A stretch of 64,000 bases of DNA from Antilocapra americana (lineage: Eukaryota; Chordata; Mammalia; Artiodactyla; Antilocapridae), in the NCBI GenBank assembly GCA_007570785.1, contig ML664161.1, positions 17,010,928 to 17,074,927 of the forward strand. Reading direction: 5' to 3'. This document shows positions 46,640-58,675 of the stretch, in pieces. A program made the translations under genes and the position numbers. A model generated the notes under the pieces. It did no database searches. It was not told where the DNA came from and was given only the letters and a program-made list of their open reading frames with translations. Within the stretch, counting starts at the first letter, position 1, and every line of letters starts with the position of its first letter.

Positions 46640-47910
46640 AGACATTCTCTCATTTTCTTTCTTTAGTTTTACAAACTTCAAAACAACACGGTCCCTATTA
46701 TTCACTGTCATTCACACTTTTACAACTTCAAGCAATTTTCTCTCATTGATCAGATTAAGCTCAGACTAGAGGCTTACTCACTGTTTCCTCAACTTTTAGG
46801 GAAAAAAAATCAAAGCACACTACCACTCTTTTGGCTTCTTTGAACAAGGTGCCTCTTCATGCCATTTCATTACTCAATTCTAATTCTAAACCCCATCCCA
46901 TCCTAATCTTAATAACTACATCCGTGTCTTAATATTTTAAGGTCACTTTCTTCATTACTTATGTTCTGCATTGATATAGAGATATTTAAGATCAAAGATG
47001 TTATTAATGACCCTCTTCTTTACATTCTCCAGTGAAAACACATCTCTTCCACTATGGATCTATCAGTGTTAGACCCACTGTCCTGTATATTATTTGGATT
47101 TTAAGCTTTTGAATAAATATTATATCTCTACCTCTAAATTCCTTTTAAATCTGAAATGAAAACTCTGCATGTTTTCTTCCAGATTTTGTAAGATATATTC
47201 CAACTTTCCCAGGTTCTCAATTGGTTTGGAAAAGCAATTTCTATCCCGTGACACTATCTATTCAATTAGCTATTCACTTCTAATAACTCCTTTTTTTTCA
47301 CCATTTGAGTTCTGCAGGATTCCAAAGTCACTTATCAAGTATTCTATACTTCTTTTGATGGTTTTGTTTATCACCAAAAGTGAGTAATGGTCAGCACTTT
47401 CAATGTCTTTCAGGTTTTCTATATTCCTATTAAATTTTCATGTCACTATAGCCAAATCCATCTTCAGTAAAGAGAAAATAAACATTCACCATTAAGACTC
47501 TGCTTACCAGATGATTATTATAGGCTTTCTTAAATATATAAACTCCTTTGAATTTTTAATGCTAATTTTTAAAAATATGAAAACAATTTCAATGAGGCTT
47601 CCAATCACAGAGCTAATAAATAACTTAACCAGAATTAAAAAGCAATGTTCTTTCTTCTACACTATACTATCACAAAATTTAAACAACTCCCATCCCCAAG
47701 CTCTTAAAAATCTGGTCAGAGACTAAAGTTAATACATATAATAATATGATAAACTTTAAGACTATAAATTATGTTATGCTAAGTTGTAAAAATCATTATG
47801 GACTAAACATAATGTCAATACTAAAATATGGACTCAATACTGTAAGAAAAAGAGGTTGCACAGCTCAAAAAGATTAGTAATGATTTCATGAAGAAGGTGA
47901 AATTTTAACT
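46640..47910. other. Mostly unassigned, weak sense L2 pieces
   Basis: 'gatgttattaatgaccctctt' spans 46997-47017 and resembles the L2 ORF ('accaatgacct') region; the surroundings are too decayed to delimit. A short antisense L2-like piece ('gaagaaggtgaaattttaac') lies at 47890. No gene-like frame. Confidence 0.35.
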
Positions 47911-47920
47911 GTGAATTTAA

Positions 47921-48130
47921 TAATGTGTGCTGTGTGCTCAGTCATGCACAACTCTTTGCAACCCCTTGGAGTACAACCTGCCAAGCTCCCCAGTCCTGGT
48001 ATTCTCCCAGCAAGAATACTGGAGTTGGGTAGCTATTCCCTTCTCCAGGGGATCTTCCTGATGCAGGGATCGAACACAGGATTCCTGCATTGCAGGCAGA
48101 TTCTTTACCATCTGAGCCACCAGAGAAGCC
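47921..48130 (-). mobile_element. Bov-tA SINE
   Basis: Antisense copy with the 9-bp duplication tgaatttaa at 47912-47920 and 48131-48139. Confidence 0.92.
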
Positions 48131-48139
48131 TGAATTTAA

Positions 48140-48859
48140 GAATGGTAACCATTCAATAGGCAATAGCTTGGAGGAAGGTTTACCAGTAACATTATGGCAT
48201 CTACTAGGCATTCCCATGACACATTCCTCAGAGAGAGAAGACACCAGCCCAACAGAGAAGGAGTCCTGTTTCATCACCAATGTTGTTTTCTAAGTAAAAA
48301 TGGCTCAAGTATGGTAGACCATGAGGGTTAGACACTGAGAGAGCAGGACACACCAGTGTTTCCCTAACTGAAACTCTTCAGGCATAGCCCCAATAGTCCA
48401 CGAGGTTTTCCACAAGAATTTTTAAATGTTATATTTTCATTTATTTGATAGTCTAAGCAAATATTTATAATTGATAGATTTATCCCTATGACCACCTCAA
48501 TATCAAGTACTAACGAGAGTTCAGTACCCACATCTTGTACGTAGGTGATCATATTGGTGCTAATTACTTTAATTATTGAAGATTCCTGAGAACAAAGTAG
48601 AAGCTGATTCAATACACAAATTTTATATTCACATGAAACAAGGTCTAAATTGTGTCATAGAGTAGTGTATGAATAAAGGTTCTGAGATGACTCAAATGGA
48701 AAAAGTTATATCATAAAGTGACATAGGCATAGTAAACACAAAAAGCCAAGCTATAAAATCAATACTGTATTCACATGGTGACAGAGTTTGGTTTCAGCAA
48801 AACTGAAAAAATTATACATCTTATTAAATAACTACAAACATAAGGGGGTTATATATCAT
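48140..48859. other. Unique sequence, nothing recognised
   Basis: No repeat or gene signal that I can name; all frames are short. Confidence 0.45.
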
Positions 48860-49095
48860 TTTCTATTTATTTTAATTTAATAAAAATAATTTGTCATCAT
48901 TGAACATTTATGAAAAAATTTATTGTCTTTAAAAAGTGGTCTATCTAAAGGACTGGAAATGTATATCTTGATCTGAATGGTAGCTACCTGAATGAACAGA
49001 TATTTAGAAATCCATTGAACTGGACACAAAATTTACATACTTCACTCTAACTATATTACACCTCAATGAAAAAGTGAAAAAATAAAACTCAAACA
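48860..49095 (+). mobile_element. L1M 3' UTR end
   Basis: 'atccattgaactggacacaaa' region (49010-49030) and 'actatattacacctcaatga' (49051-49070) match the end of old L1 families. Followed by an A-rich tail. Confidence 0.65.
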
Positions 49096-49159
49096 AATAA
49101 AAAAAGTAGTCTGTATATTTCCTGAGTTTGAGGAAACATTGGTACAAAAGCTTTAGAAT

Positions 49160-49428
49160 GCTGCTGCTTCTGCTGCTAAGCTGCTTCATTGGTGTCTGAC
49201 TCTGTGCGACCCCATAGATGGCAGCCCACCAGGCTCCTCTGTCCCTGGGATTCTCCAGGCAAGAATACTGGAGTGGGTTGCCATTTCCTTCTCCAATGAA
49301 TGAATGCATGCTAAGTCATTTCAGTGGTGTCCCACTCTGTGAGACCCCATAGACGGCAGCCCACCAGGCTCCTCTGTCCACAGGATTCTCAAGCAAGAAT
49401 ACTGGAGTGGATTGCCGTGTCCTTCTCC
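49160..49428 (-). mobile_element. Bov-A2 SINE (dimer)
   Basis: Two BovA monomers, antisense, with a CTG/TGC-rich tail on the left. The 11-bp duplication agctttagaat at 49149-49159 and 49429-49439. Confidence 0.94.
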
Positions 49429-49435
49429 AGCTTTA

Positions 49436-49632
49436 GAATAGGCAGATTTAACTCCTATTGCAATTCTGCCACTCAATAGCTGAGTAACCTGAGATAGGCT
49501 TCTTAATCAGTACAATATATATTTTCTCTATCTAAAAAAAGTGAGGATAATAACAGATCCTTGTAAGATGTTGTGATGGTTATAGGGGAAATAGACCTAA
49601 TATATAGCAGTGCTCACTAAATAATAGTGATA
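49436..49632 (+). mobile_element. MIR SINE
   Basis: Sense MIR: 'ctgccactcaatagctgagt' (49467), 'gaggataataacagatcctt' (49543), then 'agcagtgctcactaaataat'. Confidence 0.75.
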
Positions 49633-49639
49633 AAATAAA

Positions 49640-49671
49640 AGAAGGAAGGGAGGAAAGGAGGGAGAGGGAAG
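49640..49671. repeat. GGAA/GGGA-rich low-complexity tract
   Basis: Polypurine stretch on the plus strand. Confidence 0.85.
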
Positions 49672-49969
49672 CAAAGAAGCTTTGGCTAAACATGATACAC
49701 ACAGGAATACATGTGTACTCACACACAGCCATGTACACATGATTTTGAAGGTTTTGAGTAAAGGAGGAAAATAATAAAAGCAGGTTTTTAAAAACCATGA
49801 TCTGACAGTATTATCAAGGAAGAGATACAGCTGACATCAGAGTTTAGGAAGTCTACTAAAATTCACCATAACTTTTAATAACCAAACTGTATAAATCAGT
49901 AAATTACATATCTTGCAGTGATATTTTAGAGAGCTTCAAAAACTATTCAGTCTATCTGGATTTTCCTCC

Positions 49970-50640
49970 AAGCCTCAAAAAATATTTATGAAGTACCTTT
50001 TGAACTGCTACAGAACTAATAAAATGGGCCATGATTCTGCTTTCCCACGAACATATGAGCTAAATGAATAGACACATTAAACAAACTAATAAAATAGAAA
50101 AAAATTACATACTCATTTTAGATTCAAGTAAAAAAAATAGATATGGACTTTAAAAACTCGGGATATCTATTTTCAACACTGCTCAGATGCCAAAAGTGGC
50201 AGAGGAATAGCAGGATTATATTTCAGATAAGGTGGTCAGCAAAAGTCTCTCTCAGAGGATAACATCCACATAGAAGTAGATGAAGAAGCTAACCAAATGG
50301 ATGTTCAGAGGAAAAATATTCCAGACCTATGCAAAGAAACAAGCTGGGTGTGTTCAAGGAAAAGGAAGACACAGAATGAGATAAAGAAAAGGACCAGCAG
50401 AAAATGAGAGCAAAGAAACAGTGAGGTACAGATCAAGGGGAACAAACACACCATGATAGGAACACCTCATTTAGTTCTAAATGAGATAAACCATTGGGGA
50501 ATTCTTAGTAAAGGAGTAACCTAATCTAACATGAGGTTTTCAATGAGGTTTACTCTGGCTGCTGTTTTGAGAAGGAACTGCAGGGGGAAAGAACAGATGT
50601 GGGGAGAACATTCGGTAAAGCAGTTCAGTAAGTAGAGAGC
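49970..50640 (-). mobile_element. L2 LINE fragment, antisense
   Basis: Antisense L2 markers: 'aggaaaaatattccagacct' (50310), 'gcaaagaaacaagctgggtg' (50331), 'tactctggctgctgttttga' (50551). Confidence 0.65.
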
Positions 50641-51203
50641 ATATACAAGTTTTCTTCCCTTTTCCCAGTGAAAGAGCCCCTAGAAGACCACTGTTAAGGA
50701 CTGAGAGAACCTTAGAAAAAGAGAGACAAACACCTCACATCCAGGGGTGGGGTTTTGCTGAAGCACAAAATCCAGAGGCCCATCTTGATTTTACCACCAA
50801 GACTGCAACTCTGAGACAATGAACCTGATATGTGACCCCTGGCATTTGGGAGTATCTGAGAATAGGAAGATGTATGCTTACCTCCCACCTGAAGATTATA
50901 AAGTGTCTGGAGATACACATGATGGCAGCAAAGAACAAAGGAGACAAAGGGGAAACAGACTACCCTTTCCTCCTGTTGAGGCAAGAATGCAAGTTCCTGT
51001 AAACCAACAGAAGACCACAGAAGATAATCAGGCTCAAGCTACCCCACATAAATTAATTTTCTACTGGGAATAGAGAAACTTAGGAAGAATAAGGAGAAGA
51101 TTTACCTCTAGGGACAGGGGCTGAGGTTAGGTCATAACAGCTTTAGCTTGAATACACTGGTTGCAAAGTAGTTTCTCTTTAGGGGATACGTAGATCTCCT
51201 GTA
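50641..51203. other. Unique sequence, nothing recognised
   Basis: The open piece 50819-51073 (84 codons, plus) is hydrophilic with no family resemblance. No splice or promoter context supports it. Confidence 0.4.
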
Positions 51204-51342
51204 GAAGGAAATGGCAACTCACTCCAGTATTCTTGCCTGGGAAATTCTATGGACAGAGGACGCTGGCAAGGTACAGTCAGTGGAGTCACAAAGGAATCAG
51301 ACATGACTTAGCAACTAAACAACAACCACAACAACCAGAATA
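51204..51342 (+). mobile_element. BovA-type SINE, truncated
   Basis: Lacks the tRNA head: from 'agaaggaaatggcaactcac' to 'catgacttagcaactaaac', with a CAA-rich tail. Confidence 0.88.
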
Positions 51343-51960
51343 ACCAGGTTATGTATAAAAGTTTGCACTTTCCCCATACCCTTCCTTATCTCACCATCTA
51401 TGCAAGAAGTACAGAAAAGGTAGGAAAGAAGTGAAAAATAAGAACATCTAGTTAAAGAATAAGTTCTGCCCCACTTTTCTTTATTTCATGAACCCTACCT
51501 TCTGCTATTCTGTGCTGTAAGTATCTTGGAAAAAATCATACCCAGAGACTTGCTTGTCTTCAAGGCCATTACTAGTCATTTCTCATTACAACTTATCTTA
51601 CATTATAAGGACTCAAGGCAGTTTGCATAATATTTACAGACAACATGATAGCCAACTGGAGAAACAAATTTTTTTTAAACAGAATGTAAAGAAGGTCATA
51701 ACTGTCTTCCAACTAAATGTTGCTGTCTTTATTTGATTTTGACAGAATTCACCTGCAGCTGATTACACAAAGTATAACAATGATTTCTGTATATACCTGT
51801 GGAGAGATTTTTAAAAATGAGGCTTTAGAGTTTCAGTTATTCAGTATCCATGCACAGATAGCCATATCAATGAATGATAGATGGATAAACGATACACAGA
51901 AAATACATAAATGATAGAGAATATTGATGATTAGTGTATAGATTATATAGATGAATTGAA
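51343..51960. other. Unique sequence, nothing recognised
   Basis: No nameable repeat. Frames at 51554-51914 are short. Confidence 0.4.
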
Positions 51961-51964
51961 TGGA

Positions 51965-53420
51965 TATAGATTCATTCATTCAACAAGTACTTAACAGAGT
52001 ATTTACTCTGTGGCTCAGCTCAGTTCAATTAAGTTCAGTTCAGTCGCTCAGTTGGGTCTGACTCTTTGTGACCCCATGAATCACAGCATGCCAGGCCTTC
52101 CTGTCCATCACCAACTCCCGGAGTCTACCCAAACCCATGTCCATCGAGTCAGTGATACCATCCAGCCATCTCATCCTCTGTCGTCCCCTTCTCCTCCTGC
52201 CTCTAATCCTTCTCAGAATTAGGGTCTTCTCCAATGAGTCAACTCTTCCCATGAGGTGGCCAAAGTATTGGAGTTTCAGCTTTAACATCAGTCCTTCCAA
52301 TGAACACCCAGGACTGATCTCCTTTAGGATGAACTGGTTGGATCTTCTTGCAGTCCAAGGGACTCTCAAGAGTCTTCAACACCACAGTTCATAAGCATCA
52401 ATTCTTCAGTGCTCAGCTTTCTTCACCATCCAACTCTCACATCCATACATGACTACTGGAAAAACCATAGCCCTGACTAGACGGACCTTTGTTGGCAAAG
52501 TAATGTCTCTGCTTTTTAATATGCTATCTAGGTTGGTCATAACTTTCCTTCCAAGGAGTAAGTGACTTTTAATTTCATGGCTGCAATCAACATCTGCAGT
52601 GATTTTGGAGCCCCCCAAAATAAAGTCAGCCACTGTTTCCCCATCTATTTCCCATGAAGTGATGGGACCAGATGCCATGATGTTAGTTTTCTGAATGTTG
52701 AGTTTTAAGCCAACTTTTTCACTCTCCTCTTCCACTTTCATCAACAGGCTTTTTAGTTCCTCTTCACTCTCTGCCATAAGAGTGGTATTATCTGCATATC
52801 TGAGGTTATTGATATTTCTCCTGGAAATCTTGATTCCAGCTTGTGCTTCCTCCAGCCCAGCGTTTCTCATGATGTACTCTGCATATAAGTTAAATAAGCA
52901 GGGTGACTCTGTGGTAGGCACTGAATATTCAGTGGATTCCTTACAACCCAAAGAGAGAGAGATTTTAAAAGTAAACACAAATTATTATGCAATTATGAAT
53001 TCAGATACCTGCTATAAAGCAAAAGAACAAGACACAGTGTGACAAAGAATCATTTACATTGGGGGCATAGGGAAAATGTCTCTGAGCAAGTGACATTTTA
53101 GTTGGTAACTGAAAGGGAAAAAAGAAACTAGCAGATGAAGAACTGGAAAAAAGGCTCTGATGTGGAAAAATTTGGAGTTGCCGGAAATTTAGAGAGCTAG
53201 TATTACAGGAACTTAGAATAGTGAACAACAGCAGAAGATAAAGTTAGATGAAAGGTCAAACACATGCCTTATGGACATCTAGAGATTTGTTAGACTTTCC
53301 AAAGCACTTGTTCTAATTTTATTCCAAGTATAATGAGAAAACTTGGATGGGTTTAAGCTTTGAAGACTCATATTTAAAAAGATTATCTGGGCTGAAGGTT
53401 GTATGGGAGAACTGACTGAA
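51965..53420 (-). mobile_element. L2 LINE 3' end, antisense, split by BovB
   Basis: The antisense L2 tail 'attcattcattcaacaagtac' (51972 on) is cut by BovB at 52013 and resumes at 52915 ('taggcactgaatattcag'). It continues with 'tctgagcaagtgacatttta' (53081) and 'aatttggagttgccgg', and fades by about 53420. Confidence 0.6.
52014..52905 (-). mobile_element. BovB LINE, 5'-truncated, antisense
   Basis: Reverse complement of the BovB last ~890 bp. Minus strand 52978-52406 is open for 190 codons and 52369-52040 for 109 codons, separated by a shift. The RT motif reads YADN instead of YADD. A 9-bp duplication, actctgtgg, at 52005-52013 and 52906-52914. Confidence 0.94.
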
Positions 53421-53485
53421 TAAGAGCCAATACAGAGAAATGTAAGGACATTACTGCAAGAAATACTAAGTTCTTGAATTAGATG

Positions 53486-53687
53486 GTGGCTTAGAGGGTA
53501 AAGCGTCTGCCTACAATGCAGTAAACCTAGGTTTGATCCCTGGGTCAGGAAGATCCTCTGGAGAAGGAAATGGCAAACCACTCCAGTATTCTTGCCTGGA
53601 AAATCCCATGGATGGAGGAGCGTAGTAGGCCACAGTCCATGTGGTCACAGAGAGTCGGACACGACTGAGCGACTTCATTTTTCATTT
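53486..53687 (+). mobile_element. Bov-tA SINE
   Basis: Sense copy with an exact 12-bp duplication, ttgaattagatg, at 53474-53485 and 53688-53699. Confidence 0.95.
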
Positions 53688-53739
53688 TTGAATTAGATGA
53701 AAGCAGGGAAAGTGTAGAAAACAAAGCCCCTTTTCCTCC

Positions 53740-54040
53740 TGATTCTACATGCTTGTGAGTGACATGTTTGTGACAGCTTCAACTACCACTTCTATGCTGA
53801 TGACTCCCAAATTTCTCTACCTGGGTGCAATATCTTTCCTAAATTCCCAACTCTCACAGTACCTCCCCATATCCATTTGCTTAATGCTCCTTTCAGACAG
53901 CACAAACTCAAATGGAATTTGCCTTCTTCCTCTCCAAACCTGCTGCATTTATGACTTCCTATCATTCTCCCCATTACGTGGAATCAAAACTTTGGCATCC
54001 TCTTTGATGTCTCCCTTTCTCTCCATCTCCCAAGCCTAGG
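53740..54040 (+). mobile_element. L2 LINE fragment, sense
   Basis: 'tatgctgatgactcccaaat' (53792-53811) is a hallmark of the L2 ORF. 'ctttgatgtctccctttctc' follows at about 54003. A 96-codon open piece runs through it. Confidence 0.75.
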
Positions 54041-54469
54041 AGAGTGAAGCATTAAGGAGTACATGCCCTGGATTGGAACAATGTTACAAGCCATTTACCT
54101 GGTATATAGTTGCCATTGCTATGCTCTAGACTCCTGTATGCCCTGGAAAATGTAGGAATTCTAGCTGATCTTGGGAGTGTCTGTCCATATCAAATAAACA
54201 CAGCAACACTGAGTCAGAGAATGGATATCTGATCTTCCTTGGTTGTGAGTGGAGGAAAACTATTTTTCTAAATTGACTACAGTTTTCTCAATGAATAGTG
54301 TGCAGATTACCACAGTCCTTCTTACATTGCAAAACAGTCATAAATAGTGAACTATGGTGGCCCTGAAGGAAGATGATCTATTTTTTTGGTTTAGATTTTT
54401 CAAGAAAATCTAAAAACCAACCCACCTAAAGTTAGAACTGAAGGTTCAGAAAGGACTGACAGAGTCTTG
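54041..54469. other. Unassigned sequence
   Basis: No repeat or gene that I can name. Confidence 0.4.
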
Positions 54470-54625
54470 GTAGTTATAAGAAAGTGAGAATAGGTGAGAT
54501 CACCAAGGAAGAGGACTTTAAGTGAGATAAGCCAATGATTAAAGACAGTACCTCCACATAGCAGAAATGAGGAAGAACTAGAACTCATGAAGGATTCAGA
54601 ACAGCAAAAGTCAGATAGAATGGTA
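54470..54625 (-). mobile_element. L2 LINE fragment, antisense
   Basis: 'gaataggtgagatcaccaag' (54488-54507) and 'gaagaactagaactcatgaa' follow the antisense L2 course. Low confidence because of divergence. Confidence 0.45.
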
Positions 54626-56416
54626 ATTACCTTCCCTTTGCCTTTTCCATATCCATTCTCCACCTGTTCTGTGTGGGGAAGAGGTTTATGTATGAGCCTG
54701 TAGAGATAATATCTATGAACTCTCTTTTCCTCCTGGTTTCAATCTGATACAGCAAAAGTAAAAGAGAAGAAAGAGATGTTGGAGTATTTATCCTTTGAAA
54801 GGTTTCCATGGACTGGACTGTCACCCTCGACTAAAGGCCACAGCTTCTTCCAGCAACGTGCCATTGTTCTTACATCCAAATTTTTGTACCATCCTCCTGA
54901 CCTCCTGCCCTATACTTTATAAACTGCCACTTTATTACATGAGTGTAACTATGAAAAAAAAAAGAAAATTATTGGATTACATGCTTAAAAAACCAGTTGT
55001 TCTTTTGTTGAGTGTGGCAAGAAGCCGTCTCCAGTGGACATCCTTATCCCCATCCTGGTTTCTTTTCAGGGGCTGATTAACAAGTGTTTTCAAGTATTTC
55101 AGCTGATTTCAAGGATACAAGCAAGGATCTAACAACATCATCTTGGGAAAGAGTTCCGCTAATGTCGAAGATAATTGAGGGATGAGGAGTGGAATGGATG
55201 AGTGGCAAAGAATCACAAGGGAGCCAACCTTCTTTTACTATTTTGAGAGACAGGAGATTTTCAAGCTCAGCAAGCCTCCCATTCTGCAATGAACCTAATC
55301 AAAGTAAACAGAATTTTAAAACACCAAAACCAATTAGGCAGCAGAAGCTAATATTCTCTTCAATCATTATATGAGGTCATATCTCACAGTTATGTACTGA
55401 ACACCTTCATCTTTATTCAGTTTATCTTCCCATCCACTTCCCATGTCAGAGTACTCAAGAACAAAGAGACCCCAGACCATCTATGGTCTGTGCCAGCCTA
55501 AACCTGCCTAGACCATTTCTCTTGCCCTGTGCACAAACAGATGCTATCATACCAAATGGTCAACTACAACATGGAACTGAGAGAAGCAAAGGTGGCAGCT
55601 GAAAACACGGACACACAGGGAGAGAGTCGTGCATTTTTTAATGCTAATTTTATAACCAGAACTGATACTTCTTGGCAGTTCATAAACTTATGATATGACT
55701 GCTGAGACTACTCTATATCTGTAAATGGAGAATTGCTACTATTTTCATAATAAAATGAATGGTCGCTGCCAATAATGTCATATTAATTCTAAGAAAAGTT
55801 GGGGGGTTGGAGGTAGGGGGTAAAAGAGATTAGATACAGCAAATGAAATATACTATAATTGTTATATAAATACCACTAAAGGAAATGTCTGGTAAAACTA
55901 CAGTACAACTCAAACACGGATATCATAGTGCATGCCAGTCTAAAAGTATAGTGGGAAAATTTTGTTTTTAAAAACATAGCTCATAGTACATTCAAGGGGG
56001 TACATCTGAAAATTTGGAAATCTATATAATGTTTGTTAAATAATTCATATATAATAATAATGCATATACAGTAATATTAACACACCTCTTTCAGAACTGG
56101 AAAGATTTTGCAATAAATATAATGAGAACTGAATATAAAAATAAACTAAATTTAATAAACATGTATAAAATGTTTCACCTCTCAAATTCTTGTTCCTTTT
56201 TTATTTCTTATGTCCATTCATAAACATCTATCATGTGTAAGTTCCTAAAAGTAGAATCTATATTTATCATTCAATAAAAATGAAAATGATTAAAAATTGG
56301 CCAGAAGAAAAATTAACCACTTGGAAATTAACATTCATGCTTCTAAATAATCTTATGATCATAGAAATTCAACCTGAAAATTTCTTGAAAGCATGAAAAG
56401 ATGAACCCTTGACAAT
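54626..56416. other. Unique sequence, no gene seen
   Basis: About 1.8 kb without a nameable repeat. The best frame, 54795-55076 (93 codons, plus), has a Leu/Ser-rich sequence with no motif. There are no CpG clusters or paired splice sites I can trust. A G-rich run (ggggggttggaggtaggggg) lies at 55801-55820. Confidence 0.45.
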
Positions 56417-56500
56417 ATTTAATTAGCCAATGAACATTTATTAAGCACCTGCAATGGCAAAAAAGCACTCTGCCAAGCAAGTAAGGATGTGAAGACAAAT
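56417..56500 (-). mobile_element. L2/MIR-type 3' tail, antisense
   Basis: 'caatgaacatttattaagcac' area (56429-56449) with 'ctgccaagcaagtaaggatg' is the antisense tail shared by L2 and related elements. Confidence 0.5.
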
Positions 56501-56517
56501 GTGAGGGACTTCTCTGG

Positions 56518-56548
56518 TCTAATGCTCTCCCAACTGAGCTATTTCGGC
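56518..56548 (-). pseudogene. tRNA-Phe 5' half (pseudogene fragment)
   Basis: The minus strand reads GCCGAAATAGCTCAGTTGG followed by GAGAGCATTAGA. That is the first 31 nucleotides of a nuclear tRNA-Phe with one difference from the usual mammalian sequence at position 26 (A for G), judged from memory. It includes the A-box (TAGCTCAGTTGG) but stops just before the anticodon loop. No anticodon, T arm or B-box is present, so it cannot be a working tRNA gene. It abuts the 5' end of the neighbouring Bov-tA in opposite orientation, inside one pair of target duplications. Confidence 0.8.
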
Positions 56549-56764
56549 TTCCTTGGTGGCTCAGATAGTAAAGAATCTGCCTGTAGTACAAGAGACCCTC
56601 ATTCAATTCCCTGGTCAGGAAGATCCCCTGGAGAAGGACATGGAACCTATTCTAGTATTCTTGCCTGAAGAATTTTATGGACAGAGGACCCTGGTGTGCT
56701 ACAGTCCATGGGGGGTGGGGAGGGGTCACAAAGAGTCGAACATGACTGAGTGACTAACATTTTC
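56549..56764 (+). mobile_element. Bov-tA SINE joined to the tRNA-Phe half
   Basis: Sense copy: tRNA-Glu-like head ('ttccttggtggctcagatag') to BovA end ('catgactgagtgactaac'). A worn duplication, acttctctg (56508-56516) and actttcctg (56765-56773), flanks the SINE plus tRNA piece. Confidence 0.88.
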
Positions 56765-56952
56765 ACTTTCCTGTTGGTCCAGTAGCTAAAACTCCAAATT
56801 CCCAGGGAGCCTGGGTTCAATCCCTGGTCAGGAGAAACTGGATTCCACATACCACAACTAAAAGACCCTCTGTGCTGCAACAAAAATCAAAGATCCCACA
56901 TGCTGCAACTAATACCTTGGCACAGCTAAACAAATAAATGTATTTTTTTAAA

Positions 56953-57499
56953 AAAGAAAGAAAAATTTGAGTCCTCCAAGACCATCTCAGACTATAGTGA
57001 AAATATATGCTGAGGACGATGGGAATCCACATTAATTCCAATTAATCACAATACAGAAGAAAAAAAAAGCTGCATTTGAATAAATCAGTTCTTGGGGAAT
57101 GTGCTAGTCTTCATTAGATAGCGAAAGTGAAGGGAGGCAGACATTCCATGCTGCAAGAAGGCACAAAGACACAAATGTGGAATGGATGAAACACAGAAGT
57201 ACAACTAAGCCCATTAGAAGCTGAATCTGTAATGGTAAGATTAAAGATTAAAATAAGGTGTGGCTGGCCATAGATACTCAAGCTTCAAAGTGCAAAGCTC
57301 CTGAAGATTTGCAAATCTTAAGCAAAAGATTCTGACTCAGTAGGTGAAGAATAGGTTCTGAGAGTCTGAACTTCTAACAAGCTCCCAGACCATGGCAGTA
57401 ATGCTGGTGTGAATAATCTTTGATCTGCAAGGTAATAAAGGATTTAAGGGTGGAATTCATGGTGATTTCATGTCCTTGGAGAAAGGCAATGAAATGTAG
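56953..57499. other. Unique sequence, nothing recognised
   Basis: No repeat family or gene-like frame could be assigned. Confidence 0.4.
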
Positions 57500-57725
57500 A
57501 CACTGAAAAACAATCTTTGTAATCAAACAGAATAGGAGTTAAATTACACTTCCTTCACATATTAGCTGTGTAATCTTTGGCAATTTATCTTTGGAGCTTT
57601 AATTTCCTCACTTATAAAGTGAGAAAATAATTATTAACCCAGAGTATTGTTAGGATTACATGAGATAATGATTGTAAATACCTTGGGATAGTACAGCGAA
57701 AAGTAAATACTCAATTTGTTGTAAC
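57500..57725 (+). mobile_element. MIR SINE
   Basis: Sense MIR: 'attagctgtgtaatctttgg' (57562), 'tttcctcacttataaagtga' (57603), 'ggattacatgagataatgat' (57653), 'aagtaaatactcaatttg'. Confidence 0.85.
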
Positions 57726-57815
57726 ATTATTTCCTGGAGCCTTTAACATGAGAGGGCTCCTTTCCTTTGCTGCACTCCTTAAGCCAAAAATCACTACCTT
57801 TTTTCATTCTTTTTT

Positions 57816-58675
57816 TTTTTTTTTTTATTATTGTTTTTGCCATACATTGTCATGATATCACCATGGGTTTACATATGCTTCCCCTCCGGGTCCCCCCTCC
57901 CTCCTCCCTCCCCCCCGGGAAATCTCGCTGCACCAGTCCCGAGCATCAATCCTGGGCTGGCGATTGATTAGACACATGACAATTAACATGCTTCAATGCC
58001 CTTCTCCCATCTCATCCCACCCTTACCCTCATCCACAAAGGCCACAAGTCTATTCTATACATCTGCGTTCCTTTTGTTGTCTCCCATGTTGGGTTCTCAT
58101 TACTGTCTTTCTAAATTCCATATATATGTGTTAATATACTGTATTGTTGTTTTTGCTTCTGGCTTACTTCACTCTGGATAATGGGCTCCAGTTTCGTCCA
58201 TCTGAGTAGAATTGCTTCAAATGAATTTTTTTTTTAATGCTGAGTAATATTCCATTGTGTATATATACCACAGCTTTCTTATCCATTCGTCAGTTGATGG
58301 GCATCTAGGTTGCTTCCATGTCCTGGCTATTGTAAACAATGCAGCGATGAACATTGGGGTGCACGTGGCTCTTTCAATTCTGGTTTCCTCGGTGTATATG
58401 CCCAGCAGTGGGATTGCCGGGTCATATATAAGACCAGAGACTATAAAACTCCTAGAGGATAACATAGGCAAAACACTCTCTGCTATAATCCAAAGCGGGA
58501 TACTCCAAGACCCACCTCCCAGAATATTGGAAATAAAAACACGAATAAACAAATGGGACCTAATTAAAATTAAAAGCTTTTGCACAACAAAGGAAACTAT
58601 AAGCAAGGTGAAAAGACAGCCTTCAGAATGGGAGAAAATAATAGCCAATGAAGCAACAGACAAACAATTAATCTC
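57816..58675 (-). mobile_element. Young ruminant L1 with 5' inversion (twin-primed)
   Basis: 57816-58428 is an antisense L1 3' end with a long T-run. Minus-strand residues include MFIAALFTIARTWKQPRCPSTDEWIRKLWYIYTMEYYSALKK. 58429-58675 is sense ORF2 ('aagaccagagactataaaac' to 'agacaaacaattaatctc', encoding GILQDPPPRILEIKTRINKWDLIKIKSFC). The duplication ttttcattctttttt at 57801-57815 and 58676-58690 bounds the whole. It overlaps the tail T-run, so its exact length is uncertain. Confidence 0.93.

Larger units (their letters stand above)
56503..56952 (+). mobile_element. CHR-type SINE interrupted by a compound insertion
   Basis: The CHR head ('gagggacttctctgg', 56503-56517) is separated from its body, which resumes at 56765 ('actttcctgttggtccagtagc') and continues 'gggttcaatccctggtcagg' to an A-rich end near 56952. 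The insert between is an inverted tRNA-like piece plus a Bov-tA. Confidence 0.8.

Noticed and set aside
54795..55076. 93-codon open frame in otherwise unique sequence
   Set aside because: No recognisable domain, no codon or splice evidence, and its length is unremarkable for a 1.8 kb AT-moderate stretch.
56518..56548. Functional tRNA-Phe gene
   Set aside because: Only the first 31 nucleotides exist; no anticodon loop, T arm or B-box.
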